Source: Didymella arachidicola (taxonomy: Eukaryota > Ascomycota > Dothideomycetes > Pleosporales > Didymellaceae). From it: a stretch of DNA of 64,000 nt. Below the pieces are notes generated by a model. That model worked only from the letters and a program-made list of their open reading frames with translations. It did no database searches and was not told the origin of the DNA. The stretch covers positions 682,001 to 746,000 of the forward strand of contig CM049998.1 in NCBI GenBank assembly GCA_016630955.3, read 5' to 3'. Numbering within the stretch: the stretch's first letter is position 1; every line of letters begins with the position of its first letter. This document shows positions 1 through 11,366 of this stretch, in pieces. The position numbers and the translations under genes are program-made.

Positions 1-52
1 ACCACATCGCACACCGTCGCGCTCCTCAGACTCCAGTGATGATCTGCCGGTG

Positions 53-1722
53 ATGAGTGAACCAAACACATACGAATTGCAGCCGATCAGCCATTCTGTA
101 CCACCATCTGTACTAGAGGAGGATGACGATGGTCAGAACGCACACCGCTTGTCGTTCGACTCGGTACAGAGTTACGAATTATACACGCCAGATGAGGACA
201 AGGCGGTATTGAGGAAGCTCGATAGGAGGCTGGTCGGCTTCATGGCGCTGCTGTACTGCTTGAGTTTCTTGGACCGGACGAGTGAGTGACCTTCGTTTGT
301 ATGTTCTGTCAATAGCAAGCACAATGCAATCTTAGGGCGCGGACTGATTCCTTGGTAGATATCGGCAATGCGAGAATTGCGGGTATGGAAGAAGATCTGA
401 AGCTCAGCTTCAATCAGTTCAAGTGGCTGATATGGGCATTCTACATCACATACATTGGCTTCGAGTGGATGACATTGATGTCAGTATTTTCAATCCTTTG
501 ACTAAGTCACGGCTGACATGATAGGTATCGCCTTGTCCCGCCGCACATCTACATATCCATATGTATTCTCTTCTGGGGCATTATTGCATGCTGCCAGTCA
601 GTCGCTCCATCTTTCGGCGTCCTCCTGATCCTACGCGCTCTTCTTGGCATCGGAGAAGCTGCATTTAGTCCAGGTGTTCCCTTCTACCTGTCTTTCTTCT
701 TCAGACGTCGCGAACTCGCATTCCGGACTGGACTATTCGTCTCGGCCAGCCCTCTGTCGTCAGCCTTTGCAGGAGTGCTAGCATGGACCATCACAAAGCT
801 TGCCAGCCACAGTCCATTCAGCCCCTGGCGCCTCTTATTTTTGATAGAAGGTTTCCCAAGTATGTTGGTTGCCGTATGGGCATGGAGCTTCATCCCTGAT
901 GGGCCTGGCGCGATCCGCTGGCTGACACCACGGCAGAGGAAGGTTGCTGTTCTGCGTCTACGGCAGGAGAAGGAAACCAACGAAGATGACGACTTTGTCC
1001 CCAGCAAATCAAACGGCATCAATTTGACCGAAGTCTTTCAAACACTCAAAGACCCGAAATGCTACCTGACAGCGTTTATGTTCTTCAGCTGCAACGTCGC
1101 ATTTGGCAGCATTCCCGTGTTTCTCCCCACCATCGTGCGAGACATGGGCTTTGAAAACATCACTGCGCAGGCACTCACCGCACCGCCGTATCTCGTCGCT
1201 TTCTTCGTCGTCATAATTACGGCATACTTCTCCGACCGCCTGCAAACGCGCTCAAAATTCATCATCGCCCATGCCCTAGTGGCTGCGCTGGGCTATGCGA
1301 CCATTGCGATCCTCGGGTACCGCGAGTCTCCGCACACGCGCATCCGGTACTTGGCGCTCTATCCCGCGATCTTTGGATTCTTCAGCTGTATCACGGTGAT
1401 CATTACATGGACAATAAACAATCAGGAGAGCGACAGTAAGAAAGGCACAGGTATGGCTATCTTGAACATCATAGGGCAGTTTGGACCGGTCGTTGGGACA
1501 AGTCTCTTCCCCGCTCGGGAAGGCCCATGGTACATGAAGGGCATGGCAATATGCGCAGGGTTTATGGTGCTTGTCGCTCTGCTAGCGGGTGTACTGCGCT
1601 GGGTATTAGTGCGTGAGAACAGAAAGGCGCGACAGGAAAGAGCAGGAGGGCTGTATGCAGGGATACCGCTTGACGAAAATGGGAGGACTGGTGAGAGGAA
1701 GGCATTTGAGTTCATGCTGTAA
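53..1722 (+). CDS. MFS permease, allantoate/Dal5-like (anion:cation symporter family)
   Basis: This is a plasma-membrane transporter of the major facilitator superfamily, probably for an organic anion, ureide or vitamin; the substrate cannot be told from sequence. I join exons 53-281, 359-479 and 525-1722 (introns 282-358 and 480-524), giving 515 residues from the first in-window ATG. The first junction restores the family signature FLDRTNIGNARIAG at the end of helix 1, and the second joins FEWMTLM to YRLVPPHIY. The middle exon region has the typical GIGEAAFSPG helix and the cytosolic loop rich in Arg. The reading frame stays open upstream of the ATG to base 2, coding a Ser/Asp/Arg-rich stretch, so the true start may lie outside the window and the gene may be 5'-truncated here. 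It converges on the aldehyde dehydrogenase, 85 bp apart. Confidence 0.85.
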
Positions 1723-1807
1723 CAAGGTCAATGTACAAGACACTCTGGTTGATCAGCAACTCAAACGTATGCTCTCGATGATCATTTTTTCTTGTCGGCT
1801 ATCAAGC

Positions 1808-3416
1808 TTAACCATACCGGACTTCACCGGTACCCTCCCTGAACCAGTCGTCACTCGCGAGTCCTTCCTCGGCTGTAGCATAGTTGATGATGGTCGACTT
1901 CGCTGACGTGTATGCGTGGTAGGCATCAATACCATTCTCGCTCCCCACGCCCGAGCTCTTGATGCCGCCCCATGGGCTGCTGGGATCGTTACGGTGATGT
2001 GTGTTGACCCAGCATATGCCGCTTTCGATACTTTCGCTGACTCTGAAAGCTTGCGACAGATCTTGTGTCCAGATCGCAGCACCGAGGCCGAATTCACTGT
2101 CGTTGGCGAGCTCGAGCGCTTCCTCTTCTTTGTCGAAACCAACGACTACAATGACGGGCCCAAACGCCTCTTCTTTCCAGATCCTGGTGTCGACGATCTT
2201 CTTCGTTGCGCTATCTTTTAGTATAGTGGGCGGGAAGAAGTAGCCCTTTGAGAAGTCGGTGTCGTCCAGCGAGGAAGTTCCAGTCATCCTTTGGCCGCCT
2301 GTGACCACTTCAACGCCTGCTTTCGCCGCGTCGTCGACCAAAGTGATGACGTTACCAAGCTGCTTTGCGGAGATCAGAGGGCCCATCATCGAGTCCACAT
2401 TTTTAGGCGATCCCATCCTCTTCTCAATGCTCTGCACTTTGCTCTTCAACTTCTCAACGACCTGGTCGAGAATGCTATTCTGCACAATTATACGTGTCGC
2501 TGCAACGCAGGTCTGGCCGCTGGCGATAAAGCTCGCAAACACAACACCATTGATAGCGAGATCGAGGTGGGCCTGCTCAAAGATCAGCAAAGGAGCCTTG
2601 CCGCCCAGCTCGGCAGTATACGCGGCAAGGTTCCGGCCTGCAATGGCACCAATGGCTCTCCCAGCAGGTGTTCCGCCTGTGACGTCGACCTTCTTAATGA
2701 GTGGATGCTCGACAAGGGCCTTGCCGGTAGTCAAGCCATCTCCAAGTAGGACATTGAAAACACCGTCGGGCAATCCCGCCTCTTTGAGCAATTTGCCCAG
2801 CTCGATGCTGGTAAGTGGCGTCAGCTCACTTGGCTTCAGAACGACCGAATTTCCAGCGGCTAACGCGGGCGCAATCTTCTTTACAGCAATGAGCATAGGA
2901 TGATTGAAAGGCGTAATCTGTGCAACAACACCGAGAGGTTTGCGGTCAATCCAATTGTGAAGCTTGCCCATGGTGGGCAGAACGGATCGCTCTTCGGTCC
3001 TGATGAGCGAGGCGTAGTACTTGAACCACTTTACGAGTGTTGGTACTTGAGCGTTCATCTCTCTTATGGCTCGTCCAGTCTGTTGCACTTCGAGTTCAAT
3101 CAGCGACTTCATGCGCTTCGTCAAGAGCTCGGCGATCTTGTCGAGAGTGTCTGCCCGCACGTGGCGGGGTGCTTTTGACCAGACGCCGGACTTGAACGCT
3201 TTCTGTGCAACCTGCACAGCGTTTTCAACGTCGTCTGCAGAAGCAGCATGGCAGTGAGCAAAGGTCTCTCCAGTTGCTGGATCCTCAACTGCAAGCCTTT
3301 GTGGAAGTCAGAATATGAGATGCATCTTCAACGAGGGACTCGCTGACTGACTGCTCCGCACTGCCCACCACTTCTTTCCCTTCCACCCACATGCTGTACG
3401 TCTGCTGTTGGCTCAT
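1808..3416 (-). CDS. NAD(P)-dependent aldehyde dehydrogenase
   Basis: This oxidises an aldehyde to the carboxylic acid using NAD(P). Two exons, 3416-3352 and 3296-1808, separated by a 55-nt intron, give 517 residues, the usual family length. The splice joins SAEQ to LAVEDPATGE, the standard N-terminal motif. The catalytic cysteine lies in SGQTCVAATR (about Cys285), the general-base glutamate in ELGGKAPL (about Glu251), the nucleotide-binding turn in VTGGTPAGRAIG, and the C-terminal oligomerisation motif reads SPWGGIKSSGVG. The exact subfamily (betaine-aldehyde-like or aromatic aldehyde) is not resolved. No targeting peptide is evident, so it is probably cytosolic. A TATATA element lies about 60 bp upstream of the start. 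Confidence 0.92.
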
Positions 3417-4059
3417 GGTCTCAATGTATGTGGTGTTTAGATGCTGAGAGGAAACAGAGGAGGAGAAGCCAACATGTATATATGTACGCGGAGATGGCCG
3501 ACAATTGGGTGGATCCCCACGATAAGCTAGGGCCTCGGCTAGAACTGCCCCGAAGACGGAAGGAGAAGGTTCTATACCAACGCGCTCACTACACGCCTTT
3601 GATCAATCACAAGGCGATATACTTTGAGCAGGCAGTTTGGAAGCAAATGCTAAGCTCTGATGCCCAGGGATTCTCGTAGCTCCGTATTCCATTCTCAACA
3701 CACCCTTCCTTTCTTCACTTAGCCTCTCAATGACTCCACCATGTGGAGCTCGATTACTCGTCCCGAAGATATCTGTTAGAGGACTGGGGCTGCGCTTTAT
3801 GTAGTTTGCAGAAGCAGAATGTCTTACCGCACGATAGAAGCCATAACGTGTGAACAGATCGAGCACATCAGACTCCGAGCTCTCACGACATACTCATCGT
3901 GAGATGTGTCGAGCAAATTTCGTGCAGAGCCGGATGGTGAAGTGAAATGTCCCTCATCTTCACGACAATCATAGCTTACCGGGGACTTGGGCCTTACTCG
4001 ATTCGTCCCTGTGCAATCATTCTCTATTACACCCACCCGCTCGGGATCACGCACCAAAA
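3417..4059. other. Intergenic, upstream of the aldehyde dehydrogenase
   Basis: Apart from the TATA-like element near 3480 I see no gene. Short open frames on both strands lack codon bias, splice support or recognisable motifs. Confidence 0.5.
3477..3482 (-). promoter_or_regulatory. TATA-like element of the aldehyde dehydrogenase gene
   Basis: The sequence TATATA sits about 60 bp upstream of the dehydrogenase ATG on the minus strand. Its assignment rests on position only. Confidence 0.35.
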
Positions 4060-4675
4060 ATGCACAGATTATATCACACGTATCAGCCTCCACAGATCTG
4101 GCGCCCTCTCCAGGCATCAGGTACCTGCTTGCCTCAGCGTTTCAAGGTGCAGCCACCAATGAAGGGAACTTTCTGTAGCAGCCTATGCCAGGAACCTCAT
4201 CCAGCACAGCCTACACCAACATCAGGACCACCTCTGCAGCACAACGCCGTAGCCACTCAGGAACCTGTCTCGCGAGGATACGAGCCTACGCAATACACAT
4301 TAGACGATGGGCCACGAGGTGGACCCGGCACAAGTGCATACTACAAGAGCTGGGCATTTCGCCAGAAGGTCAACAAAGGCAAGGTCATGGTTGCAAAGCG
4401 GGAAGATGAGGTTGGCGAAACATTCAATGACAGTTCGGATGAAGACTGCATCAGAAAGCGCAAGCCTATCCCCAGGAGGACATCACTCATCATGGTCTTC
4501 AGTAGGACGAATGTGCGCCGAGCAAGCACGCAGCGCAAGGTGAACAAGAGGACCCAGCGCTTCAATCGCAGGACGTAAGGACATTCGACTTTATCACACT
4601 ACAGCATATCTGACACCTTGCAGGAAGTTTCTGAGGAAGGTGGAAAGGACGAAACCATTGTTCTCGTGGGACTAG
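4060..4675 (+). CDS. Hypothetical basic protein, two exons
   Basis: I do not recognise this protein. Exons 4060-4574 and 4624-4675, with a 49-nt GTAAGG...CAG intron, give 188 residues. The splice avoids a stop immediately after the donor and adds a short tail, KFLRKVERTKPLFSWD, which supports the model. The first 60 residues are Pro/Gln-rich; the middle holds GPGTSAYYKSWAFRQKVNKG and an acidic patch, NDSSDEDC; the C-terminal third is rich in Arg, Lys and Thr. The start is uncertain because an internal Met (MKGTFCSS) is also possible. There are no membrane segments or signal peptide. It could be a lineage-restricted nuclear protein, but that is only a guess from its charge. Confidence 0.45.
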
Positions 4676-5066
4676 GCAGGTGCGAAGGCCGGGTGTTCTT
4701 GCCAAATTAAAGAGTTCGTGTGTAAGCAGCGAAAAGCAGACGCGTCAAGCAACACTAGCACTGAGACACCTTATGAGCACCCAGAAACAAACCGAGTCAT
4801 AAGCCTCTACATGATCCGCGCTCTACTGACGCCAAGTGAAGTCTGTTTGTTGATCTGAGGGAACCCGTGTGATTCGCCGTCTCCCGCTGCGACAGCGCCT
4901 ACCCAAGTAGTCCGCAAAGCTGCTACACACTTCCACGATCTTTCTATAAATACACCTCTCAGAGTCGACGACCGATCCTATTCCTGCTCGTTCACCTGAG
5001 CTCAAAAGCATTTCCCTAACAAACTGACCGGTCTGGGACCTACAATCAAGCCTACACCATCACCGA
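4676..5066. other. Promoter region of the 5067-5870 gene
   Basis: This interval contains a TATAAATA element at 4945-4952 followed by a pyrimidine-rich leader. No coding sequence is apparent. Confidence 0.5.
4945..4952 (+). promoter_or_regulatory. TATA box
   Basis: TATAAATA lies 115 bp upstream of the ATG at 5067, a spacing normal for fungal genes. Confidence 0.5.
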
Positions 5067-5870
5067 ATGGCACCAACAGGTCGATTAATCGTCCCACATA
5101 AGGATCCAGATCCTCTCGTGCTCGAGACACCTACACCTGTACACTTCCCAAAAGAAGCCGGGCTCACGTGGTCCGACTTCCATCCCCAACCAAACCACAC
5201 GAAACCCTTCCATCCAGACAAGGCACCTACGCTTCAATGGCGACGGATCGCAGAAGAGATTGAGGACCTTCGCGCTCAATTCATCAAGAGAAACCCCAGA
5301 GGTTTCGAATCTGCCTGCAGCAACATCGACCGCTCAGCGGTAATCGCTGTATACAACGAAGCTCTCCTCAAGCTGGAGCATGTGTCCAATGTCGACGCGA
5401 TCAAGATACACCTGGAAGTGAAGACAAAAGTCTGCACCATCCTCGATCTGCGTAAAGCAGCGCCAGGCGACGTGGTGTTCTATACAAAGGACGCCTTTCT
5501 CAGCCCGCTTGAGCTGCACTACGCGCAGCCTAGGCTAGACTACTACGATCGGGGCAATGGCGATGGGGACGACAGCTACTATTGGACTGGTATAGAGCAA
5601 TTGAAGGAGTGGATGAAAGGGGGCTGGCCGAATGTGTACCCCGAGAAAGCGGTTGAGCGAGGGATGAGAGAAAGGCAGAGAAGGAAAGAGATGACAACGA
5701 CACAGATTCAAGAGGAAATGTTGCGGGCGCGAACAGAGGACTCAACGGACTGGGGAGAAGAGGCAAATGCTGACTCTGAGCGACTGTGGAGGTACGAGCG
5801 GTGCAAGAATATTTGCTACGGATTTTTGGGTTCACGCAAAAGAAGGTCGTCCATGATGTTTGAGAGTTGA
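5067..5870 (+). CDS. Hypothetical protein, 267 residues
   Basis: This is an uninterrupted single exon with a TATA box upstream; I do not recognise the family. The N-terminal third is Pro-rich (LIVPHKDPDPLVLETPTPVHFP) and is followed by a predicted helical region with an LRAQFIKRNP segment. The centre contains ILDLRKAAPGDVVFYTKDAF, and a Tyr/Asp-rich stretch precedes YYWTGIEQLKEWMKGGWPNVYP. The C-terminal 80 residues are a charged, probably coiled-coil helix rich in Arg, Lys and Glu. There is no signal peptide or membrane segment. The codon use looks coding throughout, so I regard it as a real gene of unknown role. Confidence 0.65.
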   Translation: MAPTGRLIVPHKDPDPLVLETPTPVHFPKEAGLTWSDFHPQPNHTKPFHPDKAPTLQWRRIAEEIEDLRAQFIKRNPRGFESACSNIDRSAVIAVYNEALLKLEHVSNVDAIKIHLEVKTKVCTILDLRKAAPGDVVFYTKDAFLSPLELHYAQPRLDYYDRGNGDGDDSYYWTGIEQLKEWMKGGWPNVYPEKAVERGMRERQRRKEMTTTQIQEEMLRARTEDSTDWGEEANADSERLWRYERCKNICYGFLGSRKRRSSMMFES

Positions 5871-5990
5871 ATCGAGACGGATTGCATGCGAAACGTATCC
5901 AGATTTATGACAGGAGGATACCTAAGTAACCACGATTCCCGCAGGACCAGCATTCCCATCTTCCATCGTCGTAGACTCTGACGCTTTGTT

Positions 5991-6613
5991 TCAAGTAGTG
6001 CCGGCTGGCTGAATGCAGTGCCCATCCTTGTAGGATATGATGGAGGATAGAGGAATGGAACGCTCTGAGCTCTTCAGCCAAGTATTGATCCGGTTTATAG
6101 CATCTGCAGATGTGAATTGTCCCAAGCTCAAAGTATCATGTCCACTGCTTGGCTCGCTCTGTGCAGCCAGAGGCCCTGAATGAATGCGTCAGCTTCGTCT
6201 AACGTTGTTTCGTAAAGTAAAGGACACTCACATCTGGCATTGTCCACTCCTGTCGGTGAGAGTAAGGGAGTAGGAGCGTGACTGCTTCGACCGTCATCGA
6301 CCCTTTCATGGCATCGTATATCTTCCACACTTCTTGTGTCTTGCCTGGCCTGGCTCTGATGTTCGCTAGACACGAGTATCTCGGGTTTGCCTGGGGACAG
6401 AGACACTACACGCACACTTCGGACGTTATATGAGCGGCTCGCATGCTGTGAATAGGTCGCGAACGATGATGGCATGCCGAGAGAGCCAGCTGTGGCGCTC
6501 TCTGAACTGATCGAAAGTGTACCAGCCTCAGCAGGGCAAGGTCCTGCAGTTGATGTGCCACTTGTCTGGAATTGTGAGCCAAACCCAAAGGTCTCAAACT
6601 CGAATGCCTTCAT
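5991..6613 (-). CDS. Hypothetical Ser-rich protein, two exons
   Basis: Exons 6613-6232 and 6175-5991, with a 56-nt GTGAGT...TTCAG intron, give 188 residues of no recognised family. The donor is close to consensus, and the spliced frame stays open for 61 codons beyond the junction, whereas the unspliced frame ends sooner; this supports the model. The first exon is rich in Ser, Gly, Thr and Ala (FGFGSQFQTSGTSTAGP). The second codes LGQFTSADAINRINTWLKSSERS and ends at PAGTT. It looks largely disordered with one short helix. It lies just downstream of, and in the same direction as, the homeodomain gene, but I see no sign that the two are one transcript because that gene ends at 6941 in a clean stop. 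Confidence 0.4.
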
Positions 6614-6940
6614 AATGAGATGTGAAGAGGTTGTGGTCTGTGGTTACTACCGTCTTCGGTCCCGTGAGACACTTATATCTCCTGAGGTCGATACTGGGGG
6701 ACTCACTGTTGATTTGCAAGGAGACCACACTAGTCAAGTTCAGTATGAGCGGTGTCGCATTTCTAACCAACGGCCCTAAATGGACGCTGTGCACAGCCCA
6801 AGTCCATGCACTGTAGTAACACAATGCTACACTGAGATATATGCATACCAGAATATGGCGTCAAGTCAGGCGTCGAGCCAGATGGTATATGTAGAGGACG
6901 GTACCCCACGGATATCAGTTCGCTCTCACGCTAAGTGTAT
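6614..6940. other. Intergenic
   Basis: No gene or element is recognised between the orphan gene and the 3' end of the homeodomain gene. Confidence 0.5.
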
Positions 6941-8817
6941 CTATTTATTTGGCCATTGAGGATACACAAGTACACACTCCCACGGCTTCAGCAGAGAACG
7001 CAGCAAGCGCACGGGCCCTCTGTAGCCGCGCATGTTGTGCTCCGCCTGAAGATGGCGCAGAAACGCAGTCATATCACGAAAAATCTCCTGTTTACAGCTT
7101 CGTAGGTTATGGTGCTTGAGATGTTTTGAGTCACTGTGAAGGATGTTGAAGTCAGACCTACTGCACAAACGGCATGGCTTTGCTCGACAACACCCTAGAA
7201 CTCGCTCCGGCTTCTTCAAATAGCGACATGACCATGAAGAGCATTCAATTTTTGGCCTGTGATTCTTGGTGGGCTTGTCACAATTCCAACAGACCGAAGC
7301 ATTGCGCCTTGGGATGTTAGCATGTTCCTGGAAGAGCTGTTAATCACTAACCATGTTCGAATGGGTAAGTACCCGTGATTGTGGAGTCTTTCTTGCCACC
7401 AGCAATCCTTTCTGTCTCCATGCTGGATGTGACTGAATACGTGATTCTGCCTGTGCTTCCAAGATCGACAATCGAGCCCGCAGAAGCCACACCTCAAGAA
7501 TGCTGGATTGAACTCGGGATTCGCACTCTGACAAGCTGCAAAAAAGTCATCTGGGATGTCGCAAAGAAGCTGCATGCCGTGACCCCGCTTGACATGTTGA
7601 GAAAACTGGTCCTGACGGTAAAATGTACGCTCTTTTTCCGCTTTCTTGGCACATGGGAAGAAGTGAGTCGAATTCAGATGCGACATTAGGTTGCTTGTCT
7701 TCCCGCAAATGAAACAATCTTTGAGGACTGTTGTTTGCTCGACAGTCGCACAGCAGATCCAGCGTGTGGGACAGTAATGAACTGCTTCCTCGTGACGAGC
7801 CCATTCGTATCGGTGCTGGAAGACGGAGATGCAGGTAGGCCACGTGCAATAGTAACGTTGAGGCTTTGGAGCAGCCGCTTGACGCTGATTTGATGCACCG
7901 GCTAGTGTTTCTCCGAAGTACTCAAAGAAGACATCCTTTCCTCCCGATTGCCAACCTCTTCGACCCCTACGCGCGCCTCTAAAGTCAACTTCGAAGCTGC
8001 TTCCTGATTGATCCGACCCTACCGCGCTCGATGCTCCAGCAGGCCAAGTGGTGGAATCAAGAGCAGAATCGCTATTACCGGGATATGTAGGTATGTAAGA
8101 GCATTCAGTGGGATCGAAAGTCACAGCGGTTGGGTCCAAAAAATCGTAAACGTGGTTGAGAGGGCCTTCAGAAATTGAACTGGAAAGGTATCTTTCCACA
8201 GAAACTCCTTTGGCTCGTGGAGATGCTTTATCGATCGTCCGAAGATTCTCTGGTGTCAGCCTGGTTGCCTGTGATCTGGTGTGCTGGTTATCTGTGATCT
8301 TAACGACTGCCTGGGCGCAAGTCTGGATTGTATCGCTGTCGACGTGATCAGGGGAGACCATGGCGTCAGAAACTGGCATCTCAATGCTCAGAACGGCATG
8401 ATCTTTGAAAATTATGTCAGTCACAGCACACATGGATGGGATCATTCGCCAATCACCTATTTTCCTTGCCTTGCGCACCCGTGCATTTGCAAACCAGGTC
8501 TTGATTGTTCGCACCTTGAGTAAGGTGACCCGCTCCAACGCAGCAAGAGCGTTATCATTGGGATATGCATCCTTCTGGAAATGGTCCTCGAGCTCTCTCT
8601 TTTGTTTCTGTTCAATGCGCGTCCGCTTGAACCTAGGTGGCGGCTTGGATGCCTGTGGCAGCACTAGCGGCACCGAAGCGAAATCCGGAGAAGGAGATAC
8701 GGACATGGTGGAATTATCCAGAACGTCTTCCGAATAATCCATAATAACGTCGCAAGGGAGGGACTCATGATTGGCGTGGGTTGGCGGGAGACACTCATCG
8801 CCGCTCTCGTTAAGCAT
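6941..8817 (-). CDS. Homeodomain plus C2H2 zinc-finger transcription factor (copy 1)
   Basis: This is a probable DNA-binding regulator. Exons 8817-7373 and 7307-6941 are joined by a 65-nt intron with a clear TGCTAAC branch point, giving 603 residues. A homeodomain at about residues 63-118 carries the helix-3 core TIKTWFANARVRK. A C2H2 finger at about 324-349 has CTWPTC...HEEAVH, and further Cys/His pairs follow (CFICG, FYRQDQFSQHVKRGH, RCGFCGLDC). The second exon adds an unusual Cys-rich tail (CWNCDKPTKNH, CSSWSC, GCCRAKPCRLCS). Without the splice the protein would lose this tail and end in unrelated sequence. The start at 8817 is the first ATG. A diverged paralogue lies at 12327-14215 in the opposite orientation. 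Such homeobox/C2H2 fusions occur in Pezizomycotina; their targets are unknown to me. Confidence 0.8.
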
Positions 8818-9466
8818 GGTATAGGAAGTAGACCGCCAATGAGGGCTGAAATTTAGTCGCAGACGAGTCACGTCGACTATGTGAGGAGAAGTGTAAAACT
8901 GTCATGCTGGGTCGCCTGGTCATTTAAATCTCGAACACAGAAGGCTGACAGTTAGGCGCTGGCAACGTGTGGTTGATTTATGAGGAGGCTACGCTAGGCC
9001 CAAAAGGAGCAACATCAGATACAGCGGTGAGGTTCAAACTGACGTCGTTCGCGTCTTGCAAAGTATTGCTGTCCCATATGAGCTCAATGGAAGCAAAAAT
9101 TTGCAATGCGACCCTCTCGGTCTTCTGCAAGGAAAACAGGGTCGTTCTGATCCGTTGGGGGTCTCTCAGCCGCTATGCCTCGCGCCACGAGGCTACCTGT
9201 CAGAGTGCGATCCGCGTCGATTGAGCGACCACGATAGTACATTCGAGTATGCAAGATGTGTATATGTGGTCGAGCAATTCATGGAGAAAGAGAACGTCAT
9301 GAATCCCGCATGGTCACTTCGGATCTGGGGATGTCCATGGATCATGTGGGGCTTTTCCGTTATCGCTCAACTACGACGAATGGCACCCCGCGCGATGTAG
9401 CTGACACCTTTGAACGTTCGTCAAGACACCATCTTCGCCTTTTTTGTAACTCTCTGGAAACTCACA
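8818..9466. other. Divergent promoter region
   Basis: This interval separates the starts of the homeodomain gene (minus) and the DUF4202 gene (plus). No TATA box or coding frame stands out. Confidence 0.5.
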
Positions 9467-10057
9467 ATGGCATCACAAGCTCCCTACGGAATAGCTCTCG
9501 CAGCTATCGATGAAGCGCACGCGCTCGACCCAAACAAAACCACTGTCAACGGCGAAGAGGTGCCTTACGAGCTGCACTACGCGCAAAAGTGCAGCTCCTT
9601 TCTCGACAAACGTGCCCCAGATGCATCCGAACATCTCCGCCTTGCAATCCGCGCGCAGCACTTTCGCCGCTGGGAGGTCCCACGCTCTTCATACCCCATG
9701 ACACGTGTGGGATACCACTCATGGCGCACATTCCTCAAGAAGCGCCAAGCTGAGCTTGTTGAAACCATTTGCAAGGATGCTGGGTATTCAGAAGAAATTG
9801 CACAACGCGTGGGCGCTCTGATCAGGAAGGAGGACCTGAAGCAGAACGAGGAGACGCAGGTGCTTGAGGATGTGGCTTGCCTAGTATTCTTGGACGATCA
9901 GTTCGAGGCCTTTGAGAAAGAGCACGATGAAGAGAAGATAATCAAAATTTTACAGAAAACTTGGGGAAAGATGACGGAGAAGGGCCATGAGCTTGCGCTG
10001 CAAATACCCATGGGCGACAGACCCAAGGAAGTCGTTGCTAAGGCCTTAGCCGGGTAA
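9467..10057 (+). CDS. DUF4202-type protein
   Basis: This single exon codes 196 residues resembling the DUF4202 family, found in bacteria and fungi with no established biochemical role. The matching features are the N-terminal AIDEAHALDPN, the central HLRLAIRAQHFRRWEVPRSSYP, a helical segment VGYHSWRTFLKKRQAELV, the acidic motif LEDVACLVFLDDQFEAFEK, and the C-terminal LQIPMGDRPKEVVAKALAG, where the family normally ends. The His/Arg/Glu-rich helices suggest an all-alpha metal-binding or HD-like fold, which is inference. I chose the ATG at 9467 because it begins the conserved part; an in-frame upstream codon is not needed. Confidence 0.8.
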   Translation: MASQAPYGIALAAIDEAHALDPNKTTVNGEEVPYELHYAQKCSSFLDKRAPDASEHLRLAIRAQHFRRWEVPRSSYPMTRVGYHSWRTFLKKRQAELVETICKDAGYSEEIAQRVGALIRKEDLKQNEETQVLEDVACLVFLDDQFEAFEKEHDEEKIIKILQKTWGKMTEKGHELALQIPMGDRPKEVVAKALAG

Positions 10058-11366
10058 GCATGCGTGCGATGGCTTCGCTCAATGCTCTGAAGGCAGGCCG
10101 CCGGGCTGAGTTCCAGTATATTGTTGCACAACGCGTCGATCGAAACATTGGCCAAGGAACAAGACCTGGCAGAGAAGCTTCCAGCCCCGTCGAAGCATCA
10201 CCACAATGATGACGCTACTGCCTCGGACACTTGAACTGTTTCCGGGTATAAGAGCTTCGCGGTTTTCACATTGTCTTTAGCAGAGTTCCGGCAAACACTA
10301 CCGTCATTGAACGTTCACCACAAGACACGTCCTCAGGATACCGAACAAAGGACACTATGCCTTCGACGGCTACGTCTAGTGGCTCAGCAACCGTGCAGAC
10401 AGTATACGACTTCTCGGCCAGAGACACAAAGTGTAGCTGGTGCAGGCACATAACAGAGCGAAGAAGAGAAGGATTAAGATAGGGGAGCAGAAGGAGCGTA
10501 CCAAGAAAGGATCGATGCAGAATACGCCAAGCATGAAAGCAGTGCATAGACAAAACATTCGACGGACGCTTCAAAAACACGCTACCCGCACCTTGTAGGA
10601 CTTTTTTTGTCCAACTCACCACCGCTTTGGAGAGGAGGCCACACCCACGATGGTCTCGATATGTTCTCGCAATCGTGACTTTCTACTTCCCGTGGCCAAG
10701 ACTGACACTCTGCCAATACCGGCATCTGTGCTACAACTGCAATCAAATGTTCTTCGGTCGACCAATTGCCTCCATCTCTTTATATTGTCTCGAAATGTGT
10801 TTTGGTGTTCAATCGGCGCAGTGTGCGAGATCGACGAAACAGTCGGCCGCTGAGCGAGATCTTCGCTGTACCCCTTCACGTGCACCAGCTTCGTTAGACC
10901 TGATCTCTTAGTACAAGTGCCACGCGTGCCGATTATATCTCTGTTCTGTACAAAAAGAGATTCTGCGTTAGGGAGAGATGCGAAGATCGACACGCGCCGG
11001 GCCTGATCCGGCATCCGACAAGCACGGCGTTTCAGCAGAATGTGCCAAGGCAATCTAAGATAAACAGCGGAAACAATCATGGAGAACCTCTCCTTCCTTG
11101 CCCAGTGAGCTTACCGCTCACACGAATTGCGCAGGGCCTGCTGATACGTTACTGAACGGATATGAAGCTCATTTTGGAAGCCGAGTCGTCCTGCAATGAC
11201 TGCGCGGGCCACCCCGGTCCTCATGCAGATTTACCAAGTCTGATTGACCCAGGATGAAGCCGTTGTATAAAGTCTCCAGCATCCTGATGTCCAGAGAACC
11301 AGTCCAGCCATCCATTTGCACGCACACTACCAACCAGGATTCATACGCAACCCGCAAGTCACAGCG
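10058..11366. other. Intergenic, 1.3 kb
   Basis: A 154-codon minus-strand frame at 10616-11080 and a 118-codon frame at 10266-10622 are present, but neither has family resemblance or splice support. The last 100 bp contain a TATA box for the secreted protein gene. Confidence 0.5.
11266..11271 (+). promoter_or_regulatory. TATA box of the secreted protein gene
   Basis: TATAAA lies 101 bp upstream of the ATG at 11367. Confidence 0.45.
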
